DNA of 64,000 nucleotides from Verrucomicrobiales bacterium (GTDB lineage Bacteria > Verrucomicrobiota > Verrucomicrobiia > Verrucomicrobiales > DEV007). Positions 33,884 to 42,977 of this stretch are shown piece by piece. Location: positions 86,978 to 150,977 of the forward strand of contig JAEUHH010000120.1 in assembly GCA_016795505.1 (NCBI GenBank), written 5' to 3'. A program made the translations under genes and the position numbers. The notes under the pieces were generated by a model. That model was not told where the DNA came from. It saw only the letters and a program-made list of their open reading frames with translations, and did not search any database. How positions within the stretch are numbered: the stretch's first letter is position 1; each line of letters begins with the position of its first letter.

Positions 33884-35278
33884 TCAGATATGAATGGCGT
33901 GCCCGAAGGCGTCGCTGGTGGCCTCGTGGATGGCCTCGGAGAGGGTCGGGTGGGCGTGGATGGTGTTTTCCAGCTCTTCGTGGGTGGCTTCGAGGGTGAT
34001 GGCGAGGCCCATCTCGGCGATGAGTTCGGTGGCTTCGGCGCCGATGATGTGGGCGCCGAGGAGCTCGCCGTATTGTTCGCCGTAGATGAGTTTCACGAAG
34101 CCTTCGGGCTCGGCGGCGGCGAGGGCGCGGCCGCTGGCTTGGAAGGGGAATTTGCCGACTTTGTAGGCGATGCCTTTTTCTTTGCAGGCGCGCTCGGTGA
34201 GGCCAATGCTGGCGACCTCGGGGTGGCAGTAGGTGCAGCCGGGGAAGATCTCGACTTTCTTGCTCTTGTGCTGGGGGTCGAACATGGACTCGACGGCGTG
34301 GATGGCCTCGAAGCTGGCGACGTGGGCGAGCCAGGGGGGCCCGATGAGGTCGCCGGCGGCGGAGACGCCGGGCAGGTTGGTCTGGTAGCGGTCGTTGGTC
34401 TTGACGAAGCCGCGCTCGGTCAGCTCGAGTTTCTCAGTGCCGCCGGGCAGGATGGCGCCGACGCCGACGGCGACGAGGCAGGCATCGCCTTTCAGGGTCA
34501 CGGGGGCGCCGCCTTTGACGGGCTCGACGGTGAGCTCGACTCCGGCTTCGGTGACCTGGGCAGCGGTGGTCTTGGTGGCGAGGTGGAACTGGATGCCCTG
34601 TTTTTTGAACGATTTTTCCAAGGCCTGGCTGATCTCGGTGTCCTCGACGGGCAGCAGGTGGTCCATCATCTCCACGATGGTCACGCGGGTGCCGTAGGCA
34701 TTGTAGAAGTAGGCAAACTCGACTCCGATGGCGCCGGCGCCGATGATGAGCAGCTCCCGGGGCTGCTCGGGCATGAGCATGGCCTCGCGGGCGCCGAGGA
34801 CGCGTTTGCCGTCGAACTTGAGAAAGGGCAGGTCGCGGGCGCGGCAACCGGTGGCGAGGAGGACGTGCTTCGCCTCGTGGGTCGCGACGGTGCCGTCGGC
34901 GGCGGTGACGGTGACTTTGCCGGTGCCGGCGAGGGCGCCGGTGCCGCGGAGGTAGTCGACTTTGTTCTTTTTGAAGAGGAACTCGATGCCGCCGGCGAGC
35001 TTGTCGGCCACTTTGCGGGAGCGGCCGATGACCTTTGACCAGTCGTAGCTGAGATTGTCAAAGGAGAGGCCGAAGTCGCCGGCCTTTTCTTTGAGGGTGG
35101 CGTAAAGCTCGGCGTTTTTCAGCAGGGCTTTGGTGGGGATGCAGCCCCAGTTGAGGCAGGTGCCGCCGGCGCGGTCGTTCTCGATGCAGGCGACTTTTTT
35201 GCCGAGTTGGGCCGCACGGATGGCGCCGACGTAGCCGGCCGGGCCGCCGCCGATGACGATGAGGTCGTATTGGGACAT
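33884..35278 (-). CDS. lpdA: Dihydrolipoyl dehydrogenase (E3)
   Basis: 464 residues from the ATG at 35278. FAD motif VIGGGPAGYVGAIRAAQLG; redox disulfide GGTCLNWGCIPTKAL; NAD motif ELLIIGAGAIGVEFAYFYN; catalytic HAHPTLSEAIHE near the C-terminus. It reoxidises dihydrolipoyl groups of the acetyltransferase with NAD+. It is the last gene of the pyruvate dehydrogenase operon. The same enzyme may also serve other 2-oxoacid complexes or the glycine system; only PDH genes are adjacent. Confidence 0.95.
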   Translation of the reverse strand: MSQYDLIVIGGGPAGYVGAIRAAQLGKKVACIENDRAGGTCLNWGCIPTKALLKNAELYATLKEKAGDFGLSFDNLSYDWSKVIGRSRKVADKLAGGIEFLFKKNKVDYLRGTGALAGTGKVTVTAADGTVATHEAKHVLLATGCRARDLPFLKFDGKRVLGAREAMLMPEQPRELLIIGAGAIGVEFAYFYNAYGTRVTIVEMMDHLLPVEDTEISQALEKSFKKQGIQFHLATKTTAAQVTEAGVELTVEPVKGGAPVTLKGDACLVAVGVGAILPGGTEKLELTERGFVKTNDRYQTNLPGVSAAGDLIGPPWLAHVASFEAIHAVESMFDPQHKSKKVEIFPGCTYCHPEVASIGLTERACKEKGIAYKVGKFPFQASGRALAAAEPEGFVKLIYGEQYGELLGAHIIGAEATELIAEMGLAITLEATHEELENTIHAHPTLSEAIHEATSDAFGHAIHI

Positions 35279-35345
35279 GGCTTGGGAAGGGGAGTGAAAA
35301 GTAGGGAGTGAAGAGTAAAAAGTGTCTGTTGGCAGCCGGGTAACT

Positions 35346-36590
35346 TCAGAGCAGCAGTAGCACGGGCTGCTCCAGATATTTCCGCAGAGCGGCGAGGTAT
35401 TCGGCACCGACGGCACCGTCGACGACGCGGTGGTCGCCGCTGAGGCCGATGTTCATGCGGAGGCCGGGCACGATCTCGTCGCGCTCGTTGACGACGGGCT
35501 TTTTCACGATGGCGCCGACGGCGAGGATCATCGACTGGGGGGGATTGATGATGGCGTCGAAGAAGTCGATGCCGTAGGCGCCGAGGTTCGAGACGGTGAT
35601 GGTGCCGCCCTGCATCTCATCGGGGGTGAGGCGCTTGTTGCGGGCCTTGTCGGCGAGGCTCTTCATGGCGAGGCTCAGGCCGGTGAGGTCGAGGTGTTGG
35701 GCGCCGCGGATGACGGGGGTCACGAGGCCCTGCTCGACGGCGACGGCGACGGACAGGTGGATGTCGCCGTACTGGATGATGGCGTCGCCATCGAAGGAGG
35801 CATTCACTGCGGGCACGGCCTGGGCGGCTTTCACGGCGGCGCGGAGGACGAAATCATTGACCGTGAGCTTGGTGCCGCCGGTGGCCTCGGCTTCGGCATT
35901 GAGCTGCTGGCGGGCGGTCATCAGGGGGGCGGCATCGACCTCGATGTGGAGGTAGAAATGGGGAATGGTCGTCTTGCTCTCGAGCAGGCGCTGGGCGATG
36001 ACGCGGCGCATGCCGGTGAGGGGAATGCGGCGGTCTTCGAGCGCGACGGGAGCGGGTTTCGCTTTCGGTGCGGTGCCGGCGCCTCCGGTCGGAGCGGCGA
36101 GGACATCCTTTTTAATAATGCGTCCACCAGGACCGGAGCCGGAGACGGCGGTGAGATCGACGCCGGTTTCCCGGGCGATCTTTTTGGCCAGGGGGGAGGC
36201 CTTGACGCGTTCGGTGGAGGCCGGCGTGGCAGCTTCCGGAGTGACGCTTGCGGCTGAGACCGAAGCGGGCTGTTCGGCGGGTGCGGGTGAGGCGGCGGCG
36301 GGGGCAACGGCTTTCGCGGCCGGAAGGTCACCGTCGGCGGGCGGGGCTTCGCCGTCCTCGAGGAGGATCGCCAGGGTGGCCCCGAGGGGGACGGCTTCAC
36401 CTTCTTTCACGAGGATGCGGTGCAGGATCCCCTCGTCGAAGGACTGCATCTCCATGGTGGCCTTGTCGGTCTCGACCTCGGCGATGGATTCATCCATGGC
36501 GACGGGGTCGCCTTCTTTCTTGAGCCACTTGACCAGGGTGCCCTCGGTCATGGTGTCGCTCAACTTGGGCATTTCGATGTATTTGGGCAT
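35346..36590 (-). CDS. pdhC: Pyruvate dehydrogenase complex dihydrolipoamide acetyltransferase (E2)
   Basis: 414 residues from the ATG at 36590. One lipoyl domain at residues 1-80 (MPKYIEMPKLSDTMTEGTLV, lipoyl Lys in ETDKATMEM). An Ala/Pro linker follows, then the peripheral subunit-binding domain (ASPLAKKIARETGVDLTAVSGSGPGGRIIKKDV) and the catalytic domain with IGLSGDHRVVDGAVGAEYL (His and Asp of the active site). The start MPKYIEMPKLSDTM and single lipoyl domain resemble mitochondrial/alphaproteobacterial-type E2. It sits between pdhB and lpdA. Confidence 0.94.
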   Translation of the reverse strand: MPKYIEMPKLSDTMTEGTLVKWLKKEGDPVAMDESIAEVETDKATMEMQSFDEGILHRILVKEGEAVPLGATLAILLEDGEAPPADGDLPAAKAVAPAAASPAPAEQPASVSAASVTPEAATPASTERVKASPLAKKIARETGVDLTAVSGSGPGGRIIKKDVLAAPTGGAGTAPKAKPAPVALEDRRIPLTGMRRVIAQRLLESKTTIPHFYLHIEVDAAPLMTARQQLNAEAEATGGTKLTVNDFVLRAAVKAAQAVPAVNASFDGDAIIQYGDIHLSVAVAVEQGLVTPVIRGAQHLDLTGLSLAMKSLADKARNKRLTPDEMQGGTITVSNLGAYGIDFFDAIINPPQSMILAVGAIVKKPVVNERDEIVPGLRMNIGLSGDHRVVDGAVGAEYLAALRKYLEQPVLLLL

Positions 36591-36645
36591 CAGGAGATAA
36601 AAGAATGGGCTGGGGGAATGGGGAAAGGGGGACGGCGGCCGGATT

Positions 36646-37638
36646 TCAGCAGATGGAAAGAGCTTTTGCCACGACTTGTTCAGGGTAAGGCAGTTGCTTC
36701 TTTTCCAAGGGCGGGCTGTAGATGGCCGGGGAATCGACGCTGCTGATGCGCAGCACCGGGGCGTCGAGGTCATCGAAGGCCTGCTCCATGATGGTGGCGG
36801 CGATCTGGGCACCGACTCCGCAGAAAGGCTTGTTTTCCTCGACGTAGATGGCGCGGTGGGTCTTCCGAACGGAGTTGAGAATGGTCTCCTCGTCCAGCGG
36901 CCGGATGCTGCGGAGGTCGATGACTTCGGCGTCGATCTGGTGCTGCTCTTTCAGGATCTCGGCGGCCTTGAGGCAGGTGATCACGGCGCGGCCATGGGCG
37001 ATGAGGGACAGGTCGCGACCCTCCCGTTTCACATCGGCCACGCCGAGGGGAATGACGAGTTCGCCACCGGGCAGCTCGTCGTTTGCCGGCACGGCCCATT
37101 TTTCTCCATAGAGGAGGGTGTTCTCCATGAAGTAGACCGGGTCGTTGTCGCGGATGGCCTGCTTGAGGAGGCCCTTGGCATCATAGGCGGTGGCCGGGGA
37201 CACGACCTTGAGGCCGGGCATGTTGGCGAAGATGTTCTCCGGAGTGTGCGAGTGGGTCGCGCCGACATTGGTGCCGCCATTGGCGGGTCCGCGGACGACG
37301 ATGGGGCAGTGGATGAGGCCGCCGGACATGTAGCGCACGGTGGCGGCGTTGTTCATCATCTGGTCGAAGGCGACGTAGGCGAAGGAGTAAAACATCAGCT
37401 CCATGACCGGACGGATACCCAGCATGCTGGCCCCGATGCCCATGCCGATGAAGCCGGCTTCGGAGATGGGGGCGTCGATGACGCGTTTGTCGCCCCATTT
37501 GTCCCAGAGGCCTTCGGTGACTTTGTAGGCGCCATTATATTGGGCGACTTCCTCGCCGATGATGCAGACGTTTTCGTCGCGGGCGAGTTCCTCGTCGAGG
37601 GCTTCGTTGAGTGCTTGGCGGTAGGTGATTTCGCGCAT
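36646..37638 (-). CDS. pdhB: Pyruvate dehydrogenase E1 component subunit beta
   Basis: 330 residues starting MREITYRQALNEALDEELAR. Typical segments include GEEVAQYNGAYKVTEGL, DAPISEAGFIGMGIGASMLG, MELMFYSFAYVAFDQMMNNAA and the C-terminal DLRSIRPLDEETILNSVRKT. With the alpha subunit it forms the TPP-dependent decarboxylase of an alpha2beta2 E1. It follows pdhA after a 118-base gap containing a dispersed repeat, and precedes pdhC by 55 bases. Confidence 0.95.
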   Translation of the reverse strand: MREITYRQALNEALDEELARDENVCIIGEEVAQYNGAYKVTEGLWDKWGDKRVIDAPISEAGFIGMGIGASMLGIRPVMELMFYSFAYVAFDQMMNNAATVRYMSGGLIHCPIVVRGPANGGTNVGATHSHTPENIFANMPGLKVVSPATAYDAKGLLKQAIRDNDPVYFMENTLLYGEKWAVPANDELPGGELVIPLGVADVKREGRDLSLIAHGRAVITCLKAAEILKEQHQIDAEVIDLRSIRPLDEETILNSVRKTHRAIYVEENKPFCGVGAQIAATIMEQAFDDLDAPVLRISSVDSPAIYSPPLEKKQLPYPEQVVAKALSIC

Positions 37639-37695
37639 GGTTGGAAGGGAGTGCGAAAGGGGAAAAAGGGAAAGGTGGGAGGGTGTTTGGGATTT

Positions 37696-37740
37696 CGATC
37701 AGACAGGGTTGGATCGGCGATCGTACCCTGTTGGATCGGA
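37696..37740. repeat. Paired AACAGGGT-type dispersed repeat, inverted, between pdhA and pdhB
   Basis: CGATCAGACAGGGTTGGATC and CGATCGTACCCTGTTGGATC facing each other. This is the only copy that lies inside an apparent operon, so it may affect processing or relative expression of the two E1 subunits. Confidence 0.75.
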
Positions 37741-37756
37741 AACCGGGGTCGGTCGG

Positions 37757-38848
37757 TCAGTGAAAGAAGTGCCGTCCGGTGCGTCCGGCTTCGGTTTGGT
37801 TGTCCACTTCCCAATAGATGTCGTCGAGCATTTCGGACTCGTCGGGGTAGGGGCTCTGCTGGGCAAATTGGGCGGCGGCTTCGGCTTCGTCGCCGGCTTC
37901 TTTCATCAGGTTCTTGAAGTCTTCCTCGGAGACGATGCCTTCGGCGATGAGTTGGTCCTTCCAACAGGTGAGGGGATCGTGCTCGTTCATGTAGCGCTGG
38001 ATCTCCTCCTTGGTGCGGTACTTCTCGGCGTTGGCGTCGGCGACGGAGTGGCCCTTGTAACGGTAGGTGTCGATTTCCAACACGGTGGGACGGCTTTCGT
38101 GGTGGGCGCGGTCGATGGCCTTCTGGGTCCGGGCGCGGACTTCGTAGAGGTCTTCACCGTTGATCTGGTCCCACTCCATGCCGTAGGCTTCGGCGCGGGC
38201 GGCGAGGCCTTTGTGCGAGTGGGCGCTGGAGCGCTCCTGGGAGGTGCCCATGGAGTAGCCGTTGTTTTCGATGACGTAGATGACGGGCAGGTCCCAGAGC
38301 TCGGCGAGATTGAGGGCCTCGTGGTAGGCGCCCTGGTTCACGGCGCCGTCGCCGAGATAGCAGAGGCAGCAACCGGTGAGGCCTTTGTATTTGAGGGCAA
38401 AGGCGAGGCCGGCTCCGAGGGGGGTCTGGCCGGCGACGATGCCGTGGCCGCCCCAGTAGTTTTTGTCGGGGGCGAAATAGTGCATGGAGCCACCCTTGCC
38501 TTTGGAACAGCCGGTTTTCTTCCCGAACAGCTCGGCCATGCACTCATTCATGGACATGCCGACGGCGAGGGCATGGCCGTGGTCGCGATAGGCGGTGATG
38601 ACGTGGTCGTGCTCGCCGAGCAGGGAGATGGTGCCGACGGCGACGGATTCCTGCCCAATATAAAGATGGAGGAAGCCGCCCATTTTTCCCTGCTGATAGT
38701 ATTTCAGGGAGACCGTCTCGAAGCGGCGGATGCGGACCATCTGGCGGAGAAGATCGACTTTCTCCGAGGGGGTCAGTTTGGCGTTGATGGGATCCTTCGA
38801 ATAGTCGACGGCGGCTTCGGGACTCTTTGAGACTTTCTTTTTGGCCAT
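37757..38848 (-). CDS. pdhA: Pyruvate dehydrogenase E1 component subunit alpha
   Basis: 363 residues from the ATG at 38848. The TPP-binding motif is YLGDGAVNQGAYHEALNLAEL ending VIENNGYSMGTS (GDG...NN). GKMGGFLHLYIGQE and GHGIVAGQTPLGAG are conserved landmarks, and phosphorylation-loop-like YRYKGHSVADAN is present. It catalyses decarboxylation of pyruvate to hydroxyethyl-TPP. It is the first gene of pdhA-pdhB-pdhC-lpdA, divergent from mnmG. Confidence 0.95.
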   Translation of the reverse strand: MAKKKVSKSPEAAVDYSKDPINAKLTPSEKVDLLRQMVRIRRFETVSLKYYQQGKMGGFLHLYIGQESVAVGTISLLGEHDHVITAYRDHGHALAVGMSMNECMAELFGKKTGCSKGKGGSMHYFAPDKNYWGGHGIVAGQTPLGAGLAFALKYKGLTGCCLCYLGDGAVNQGAYHEALNLAELWDLPVIYVIENNGYSMGTSQERSSAHSHKGLAARAEAYGMEWDQINGEDLYEVRARTQKAIDRAHHESRPTVLEIDTYRYKGHSVADANAEKYRTKEEIQRYMNEHDPLTCWKDQLIAEGIVSEEDFKNLMKEAGDEAEAAAQFAQQSPYPDESEMLDDIYWEVDNQTEAGRTGRHFFH

Positions 38849-39124
38849 GGCTGGATGGTGGGAAGGGCGAGGTTTGCCGGGCGGGAACGGTAGCGTAACT
38901 TGGGCCAAATGAAACCGGGAAAGGAGCGGCAATGATGGGAAACGTCAGTGGGTTCCCTACGTGACCCGGAGAGGTGATCCGGGCTTGCGAGTTGCAAGGG
39001 GAAGATGGACCTTTTCGCCCTTCGCTGAAGCGGTCCCGAAATGTCGGGAATGGTCCGGAGAAGGATGGCTTCAGTCACGGGTGGAGGGAAGTCGCCCTTT
39101 ACCGGTTGGTTGGCTGGTCGGCAC

Positions 39125-39138
39125 GTTCCACGTGGAAC
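39125..39138. promoter_or_regulatory. parS: parS-like site upstream of mnmG
   Basis: GTTCCACGTGGAAC, a perfect 14-bp palindrome matching the general chromosomal parS pattern (GTTnCACGTGnAAC) bound by ParB. It lies 17 bases before the mnmG start codon, in a 5' region otherwise without obvious structure. Confidence 0.8.
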
Positions 39139-39154
39139 ATTTCGAGAATCTTCG

Positions 39155-41047
39155 ATGTTTGTTTATCCGAAACATTATGATGTCCTCGTGATCGGGGCGG
39201 GTCATGCCGGCTGCGAGGCGGCTCTCGCGGCGGCGCGATTGGGTTGTTCGGTGGCGGTCCTCTCGCAGAATCTCGACACCATCGCGCAGATGTCCTGCAA
39301 CCCGGCCATTGGGGGATTGGCAAAAGGGCACATGGTCCGGGAGATCGACGCCCTCGGCGGTGCGATGGGTCTGAATACGGATGCGACGGGCATTCAGTTT
39401 CGGATGCTGAATGCCGGGAAAGGACCATCGGTCCGGGCACCCCGGGCGCAGTGTGACAAGAAGGCCTATCAATTCCGCATGAAGGCCCTGCTGGAGTCGC
39501 AGGAGGGTCTCGATCTGCATCAGGGAAATGTGGCGCGACTCCTGATCGAGGGCGACGCGGTCGCGGGGGCGGAGACGGGTCTCGGAATGTGTTTCCAGGC
39601 GAAAGCGGTGGTCGTGACCACGGGGACCTTCATGCGCGGCCTGATGCATGTCGGTCTGCAAAATCAGCAGGGTGGTCGCATGGGTGATACGATTTCCACC
39701 CTGAGCGACCACCTGCGGGAATTGGGATTCACGGTCGATCGATTCAAGACCGGTACACCCTGCCGTTTGAATGGCCGATCGATCGACTTTTCCCGCTGCG
39801 AGCTTCAGGGCGGCGATGAGCCGGCACCGCCATTTTCTTTCCTGCGTGATACGCTGAAGGCGGACCGGGACGACATCCACACCCTGAACCCCTGGGGCGA
39901 CCCGATGTTCCACGTGGAACAAATGCCCTGCTGGATCACCTACACGAACTCGCGCACCCACGACATCATCCGGGGCAATCTGGACAAATCGCCGATGTAT
40001 TGCGGAAGGATCGAGGGGATCGGCCCCCGCTATTGCCCCTCCATCGAGGACAAAGTGGTGCGATTTGCCGACAAGGAGCGCCACCAGATTTTCCTGGAGC
40101 CGGAGGGCCGGCACACCCGCGAGTTTTACGTGAACGGAGTGTCGACCAGCCTGCCCTACGAAGTGCAGTACGATTTCATCCGGTCGATCCCCGGTCTCGG
40201 GCAGGCGGAGATCATCCGGCCCGGCTACGCGGTGGAATATGACTACTGCGATCCAACCCAACTTTTTCCGACCTTGGAAACGAAGCGGGTGCCGGGTCTG
40301 TATTTCGCCGGCCAGATCAATGGCACCTCGGGATACGAAGAGGCTGCCGGACAGGGGCTCGTCGCCGGGGCGAATGCGGCGCTGAAAGTGCTGGGTGCGC
40401 CGGAATTCATCCTCGGGAGAGAGGAGGCCTACATCGGGGTGATGATCGATGATCTCGTGACCAAGGGAACGACGGAGCCGTATCGCATGTTCACCTCGCG
40501 GGCGGAATACCGGCTGCTCCTCCGGCAGGATAATGCCGACCTCCGTCTCACGGAGAAGGGTGCGGCGGCCGGTCTGGTGTCTGGTGACCGCCTAGCTGCG
40601 GTCCGGGACAAAGCCGGCCGTCTGGAGGAGGCGCTCCGTTTTGTGAACCGCACCCTCCGGGAGGGCATCACCCTCGCGAAGTGGCTCCGTCGTCCGGAAG
40701 CGGGATGGCGGCAGTTGGAGGAGTCCTTCACGGAGACTTTTGTGGAAAGCATCTGGGATCTGGTCGAAATCGAGGTGAAGCACGAGGGCTATCTGCGTTG
40801 CCAACACGACATGGTGGAGCGAACCGCCCGGCTCGAGCACAAAGCCATTCCCGACTGGATCGATTATCCCTCGGTCCGGGGTCTGAAACGGGAAGCCCAA
40901 ATGAAGCTCGACCGAATCCGTCCCCAAACCCTCGGTCAAGCGGGTCGGATCAGTGGCATCACGCCGGCGGATATGGCGCTGCTCGCCGTGTGGATCGAAC
41001 GTGGCACCACCGGGAAGCCGGTGCGGGTGGAAGAGCCGGAGTCTTGA
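39155..41047 (+). CDS. mnmG: tRNA uridine-5-carboxymethylaminomethyl modification enzyme MnmG
   Basis: 630 residues from the ATG at 39155. FAD-binding [19 protein letters not shown]; the MnmG signature [51 protein letters not shown]-terminal helical domain ending near [12 protein letters not shown]. With MnmE it installs carboxymethylaminomethyl groups at the wobble uridine of several tRNAs. I chose this start because it gives the family-length N-terminus; further upstream the frame runs through the parS-like site. A second parS-like palindrome lies inside the gene and encodes MFHVEQ. mnmE, rsmG and parAB are not adjacent. Confidence 0.95.
   Translation: MFVYPKHYDVLVIGAGHAGCEAALAAARLGCSVAVLSQNLDTIAQMSCNPAIGGLAKGHMVREIDALGGAMGLNTDATGIQFRMLNAGKGPSVRAPRAQCDKKAYQFRMKALLESQEGLDLHQGNVARLLIEGDAVAGAETGLGMCFQAKAVVVTTGTFMRGLMHVGLQNQQGGRMGDTISTLSDHLRELGFTVDRFKTGTPCRLNGRSIDFSRCELQGGDEPAPPFSFLRDTLKADRDDIHTLNPWGDPMFHVEQMPCWITYTNSRTHDIIRGNLDKSPMYCGRIEGIGPRYCPSIEDKVVRFADKERHQIFLEPEGRHTREFYVNGVSTSLPYEVQYDFIRSIPGLGQAEIIRPGYAVEYDYCDPTQLFPTLETKRVPGLYFAGQINGTSGYEEAAGQGLVAGANAALKVLGAPEFILGREEAYIGVMIDDLVTKGTTEPYRMFTSRAEYRLLLRQDNADLRLTEKGAAAGLVSGDRLAAVRDKAGRLEEALRFVNRTLREGITLAKWLRRPEAGWRQLEESFTETFVESIWDLVEIEVKHEGYLRCQHDMVERTARLEHKAIPDWIDYPSVRGLKREAQMKLDRIRPQTLGQAGRISGITPADMALLAVWIERGTTGKPVRVEEPES
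39906..39921. promoter_or_regulatory. parS: parS-like site inside mnmG
   Basis: TGTTCCACGTGGAACA, a perfect 16-bp palindrome identical to the parS consensus core, within the codons for MFHVEQ of MnmG. It is about 780 bases from the first site and shares the same central GTTCCACGTGGAAC. Confidence 0.85.
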
Positions 41048-41070
41048 TTTGGGGGGGAGTCTTGGAAGGA

Positions 41071-41105
41071 GCGGGGAAAGCCTGTTTCCCGAGGCCCCGC
41101 CTTTT
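41071..41105 (+). terminator. Possible terminator after mnmG
   Basis: GCGGGG (41071-41076) can pair with CCCCGC (41095-41100), or GGGAAA with TTTCCC inside it, followed by CTTTTCCCC. The hairpin lies about 25 bases past the mnmG stop, between convergent genes. Confidence 0.4.
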
Positions 41106-41195
41106 CCCCCGACAATCCAATTGGCGAAAAACCAACGGAGTTCCTGACGGCGAGCGGGCCGGTTTCAGGATCTGCTGAACCAGTGGCGTCCGGAA

Positions 41196-41771
41196 TCAAT
41201 CGGGAGCCTTCCCGTCAACGGACCAATGTCGCGTGAGGATGGCCAGCGCCTCCGCCAACGAGTCAACGGTGTGGGTGGCGGGGAATCCGATGGGGTTGTC
41301 TCCCCGCACCCGGATGGTGTGTTCAATTCCGGCCGAAACCGCCATCTCGATGTCCCGGTCGGCATCGCCGATCAGCCAGGATCGCTTCACGTCGATGTTC
41401 CACTCGCGGGCGGCGGTCAGAATCATCTCCGGGTCCGGTTTTGGCCGATGGGGGCAGTCGGGAGTGCCGGTGTAGGCGTAAATCCCGTCGAAGCCCGAAC
41501 CGATCCCGTTCCGGAGGGTGGACTGGAGATTCGCATGGATCTCGTCGAGGTCGGCTTGGGTCATCAGGTTCTTTCCGACGCCCTTCTGGCTCGTCACGAT
41601 GATGGCGAGCCATCCCTGGCGGTGAACGTCGCGAAGGAGATCGAACAGGCCGGGGGAAATCTGGAAGGCCTCCCAAGACAGGACGTATCCGGGACCGGGT
41701 GAGACGTTGACCACCCCGTCGCGGTCGAAGAAGACGGCGGGTCGGGGCTGGGCTTGGGGATCGCGAGTCAT
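41196..41771 (-). CDS. HAD-IIIA phosphatase (GmhB/HisB-N-like)
   Basis: 191 residues from the ATG at 41771. Motif I FFDRDGVVN with the nucleophile and acid aspartates; motif II IVTSQKGVG; motif III/IV around PHRPKPDPEMI and WLIGDADRDIEMA. The family dephosphorylates D-glycero-D-manno-heptose 1,7-bisphosphate or histidinol phosphate. The Cys/His zinc loop typical of GmhB is incomplete here (PDCPHRP only), so the substrate is open. It starts 11 bases after the ribD stop, so the pair is cotranscribed. Confidence 0.8.
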   Translation of the reverse strand: MTRDPQAQPRPAVFFDRDGVVNVSPGPGYVLSWEAFQISPGLFDLLRDVHRQGWLAIIVTSQKGVGKNLMTQADLDEIHANLQSTLRNGIGSGFDGIYAYTGTPDCPHRPKPDPEMILTAAREWNIDVKRSWLIGDADRDIEMAVSAGIEHTIRVRGDNPIGFPATHTVDSLAEALAILTRHWSVDGKAPD

Positions 41772-41782
41772 GACGGTGCCGA

Positions 41783-42832
41783 TCAGAGGCGGAGTTTGGG
41801 GCGGCCGGTGAGGCGCAGGTCGGGTCCGATGGCCAGCCACTCCACATCGACCAAGTCCGCGACCAGATTGTCGACCGGGAACAGGTGGTGCGTGCTGCCC
41901 CCGAGAAGGGGGGCGATGTAGAGAACCACTTCATCGACCCATCCCCCCGAGATGGCATGCTGAAACAGACGCCCTCCGGATTCGATCAGGACCGATTGCA
42001 CACCCCGTGCGCCGAGGTCGGCCAAAGCATCGTCGAGAGTGCGATCATGGAAAACCAGGGTCCGATCCTGGTGGTCGTCGGACAGCAGGTGGCATTCTGC
42101 CGGAAGATCGCGGGAGGAAAGAACGACCCGCCACGGTTGTGGACGGTCATGGGCAAAGTCTCCGCGCAGGGTGAGCCGGGGATTGTCCCGGCGGACTGTT
42201 TCTCCGCCGACCAGTATGGCATCGACGGATCGGCGCAGGCGTTGCACATCCTCGCGGGATGCCTCGCTCGAGATCCAGGGTCCATCGCCTTCGCGGAGCA
42301 CGGTCCGCCCGTCGAGGGTGATCGCAGATTTGGCGATGACGAACGGCCGGCCGGTGGTCATGTGCTTGGCAAAAAAACGGATCAGCTGGCTGGCTTCGGC
42401 TTCGCGGCAACCGGAGTCGACCTCGATTCCCTTCAGCCGGAGTTGATCCAATCCCGCGCCGGCATGGGCGGGATTGGGATCGACCGCACCGACGACCACG
42501 CGGGCGATCCCCACTGCGGTAATGGCATCGGTGCACGCTCCGGTCCGACCGATCGTCGAGCAGGGCTCGAGGGTCACATAAAGCGTCGCTCCGACGATCG
42601 CGTCCGGGAGGTGACATTGCCGGGCATCGGCGAGGGCGGCGATCTCGGCGTGGGCCTCGCCGGCTCTGCGGTGCCAACCTTTCCCGAGCAGCTCGCCGTC
42701 TTTGACCAGTACGGCTCCCACCGGTGGGTTCGGGCTGGTCAAGCCAACTCCCCGGGCAGCCTCGGTCAGGGCAAGGTCCATCCACGCGACGTCTTCGTCG
42801 GAAAAAGGCGGATGGGGGCGATCGGCATTCAT
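41783..42832 (-). CDS. ribD: Bifunctional riboflavin biosynthesis deaminase/reductase RibD
   Basis: 349 residues from the ATG at 42832. The deaminase domain has GEAHAEIAAL and TLEPCSTIGRTGACTDA (zinc His/Cys and catalytic Glu). The reductase domain begins FVIAKSAITLDGRTV and contains DAILVGGETVRRDNPRL, IESGGRLFQHAI. It converts 2,5-diamino-6-ribosylamino-pyrimidinone phosphate to 5-amino-6-ribitylaminouracil phosphate. No FMN riboswitch is evident. Other rib genes are not adjacent. Confidence 0.94.
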   Translation of the reverse strand: MNADRPHPPFSDEDVAWMDLALTEAARGVGLTSPNPPVGAVLVKDGELLGKGWHRRAGEAHAEIAALADARQCHLPDAIVGATLYVTLEPCSTIGRTGACTDAITAVGIARVVVGAVDPNPAHAGAGLDQLRLKGIEVDSGCREAEASQLIRFFAKHMTTGRPFVIAKSAITLDGRTVLREGDGPWISSEASREDVQRLRRSVDAILVGGETVRRDNPRLTLRGDFAHDRPQPWRVVLSSRDLPAECHLLSDDHQDRTLVFHDRTLDDALADLGARGVQSVLIESGGRLFQHAISGGWVDEVVLYIAPLLGGSTHHLFPVDNLVADLVDVEWLAIGPDLRLTGRPKLRL

Positions 42833-42977
42833 GAGGCAGAGCCAGACAAGTCGGGCAACCATACCAAAGCGATCGCTGCCAGTCGCCAAAAAGGTTTGGC
42901 CAGCGAACCTCCGTCGTTCAAAAAAGCAGCCGGCTCAATCTGTCACGCGTGACTTCCCACTTCCCGAACGGTTGAGA

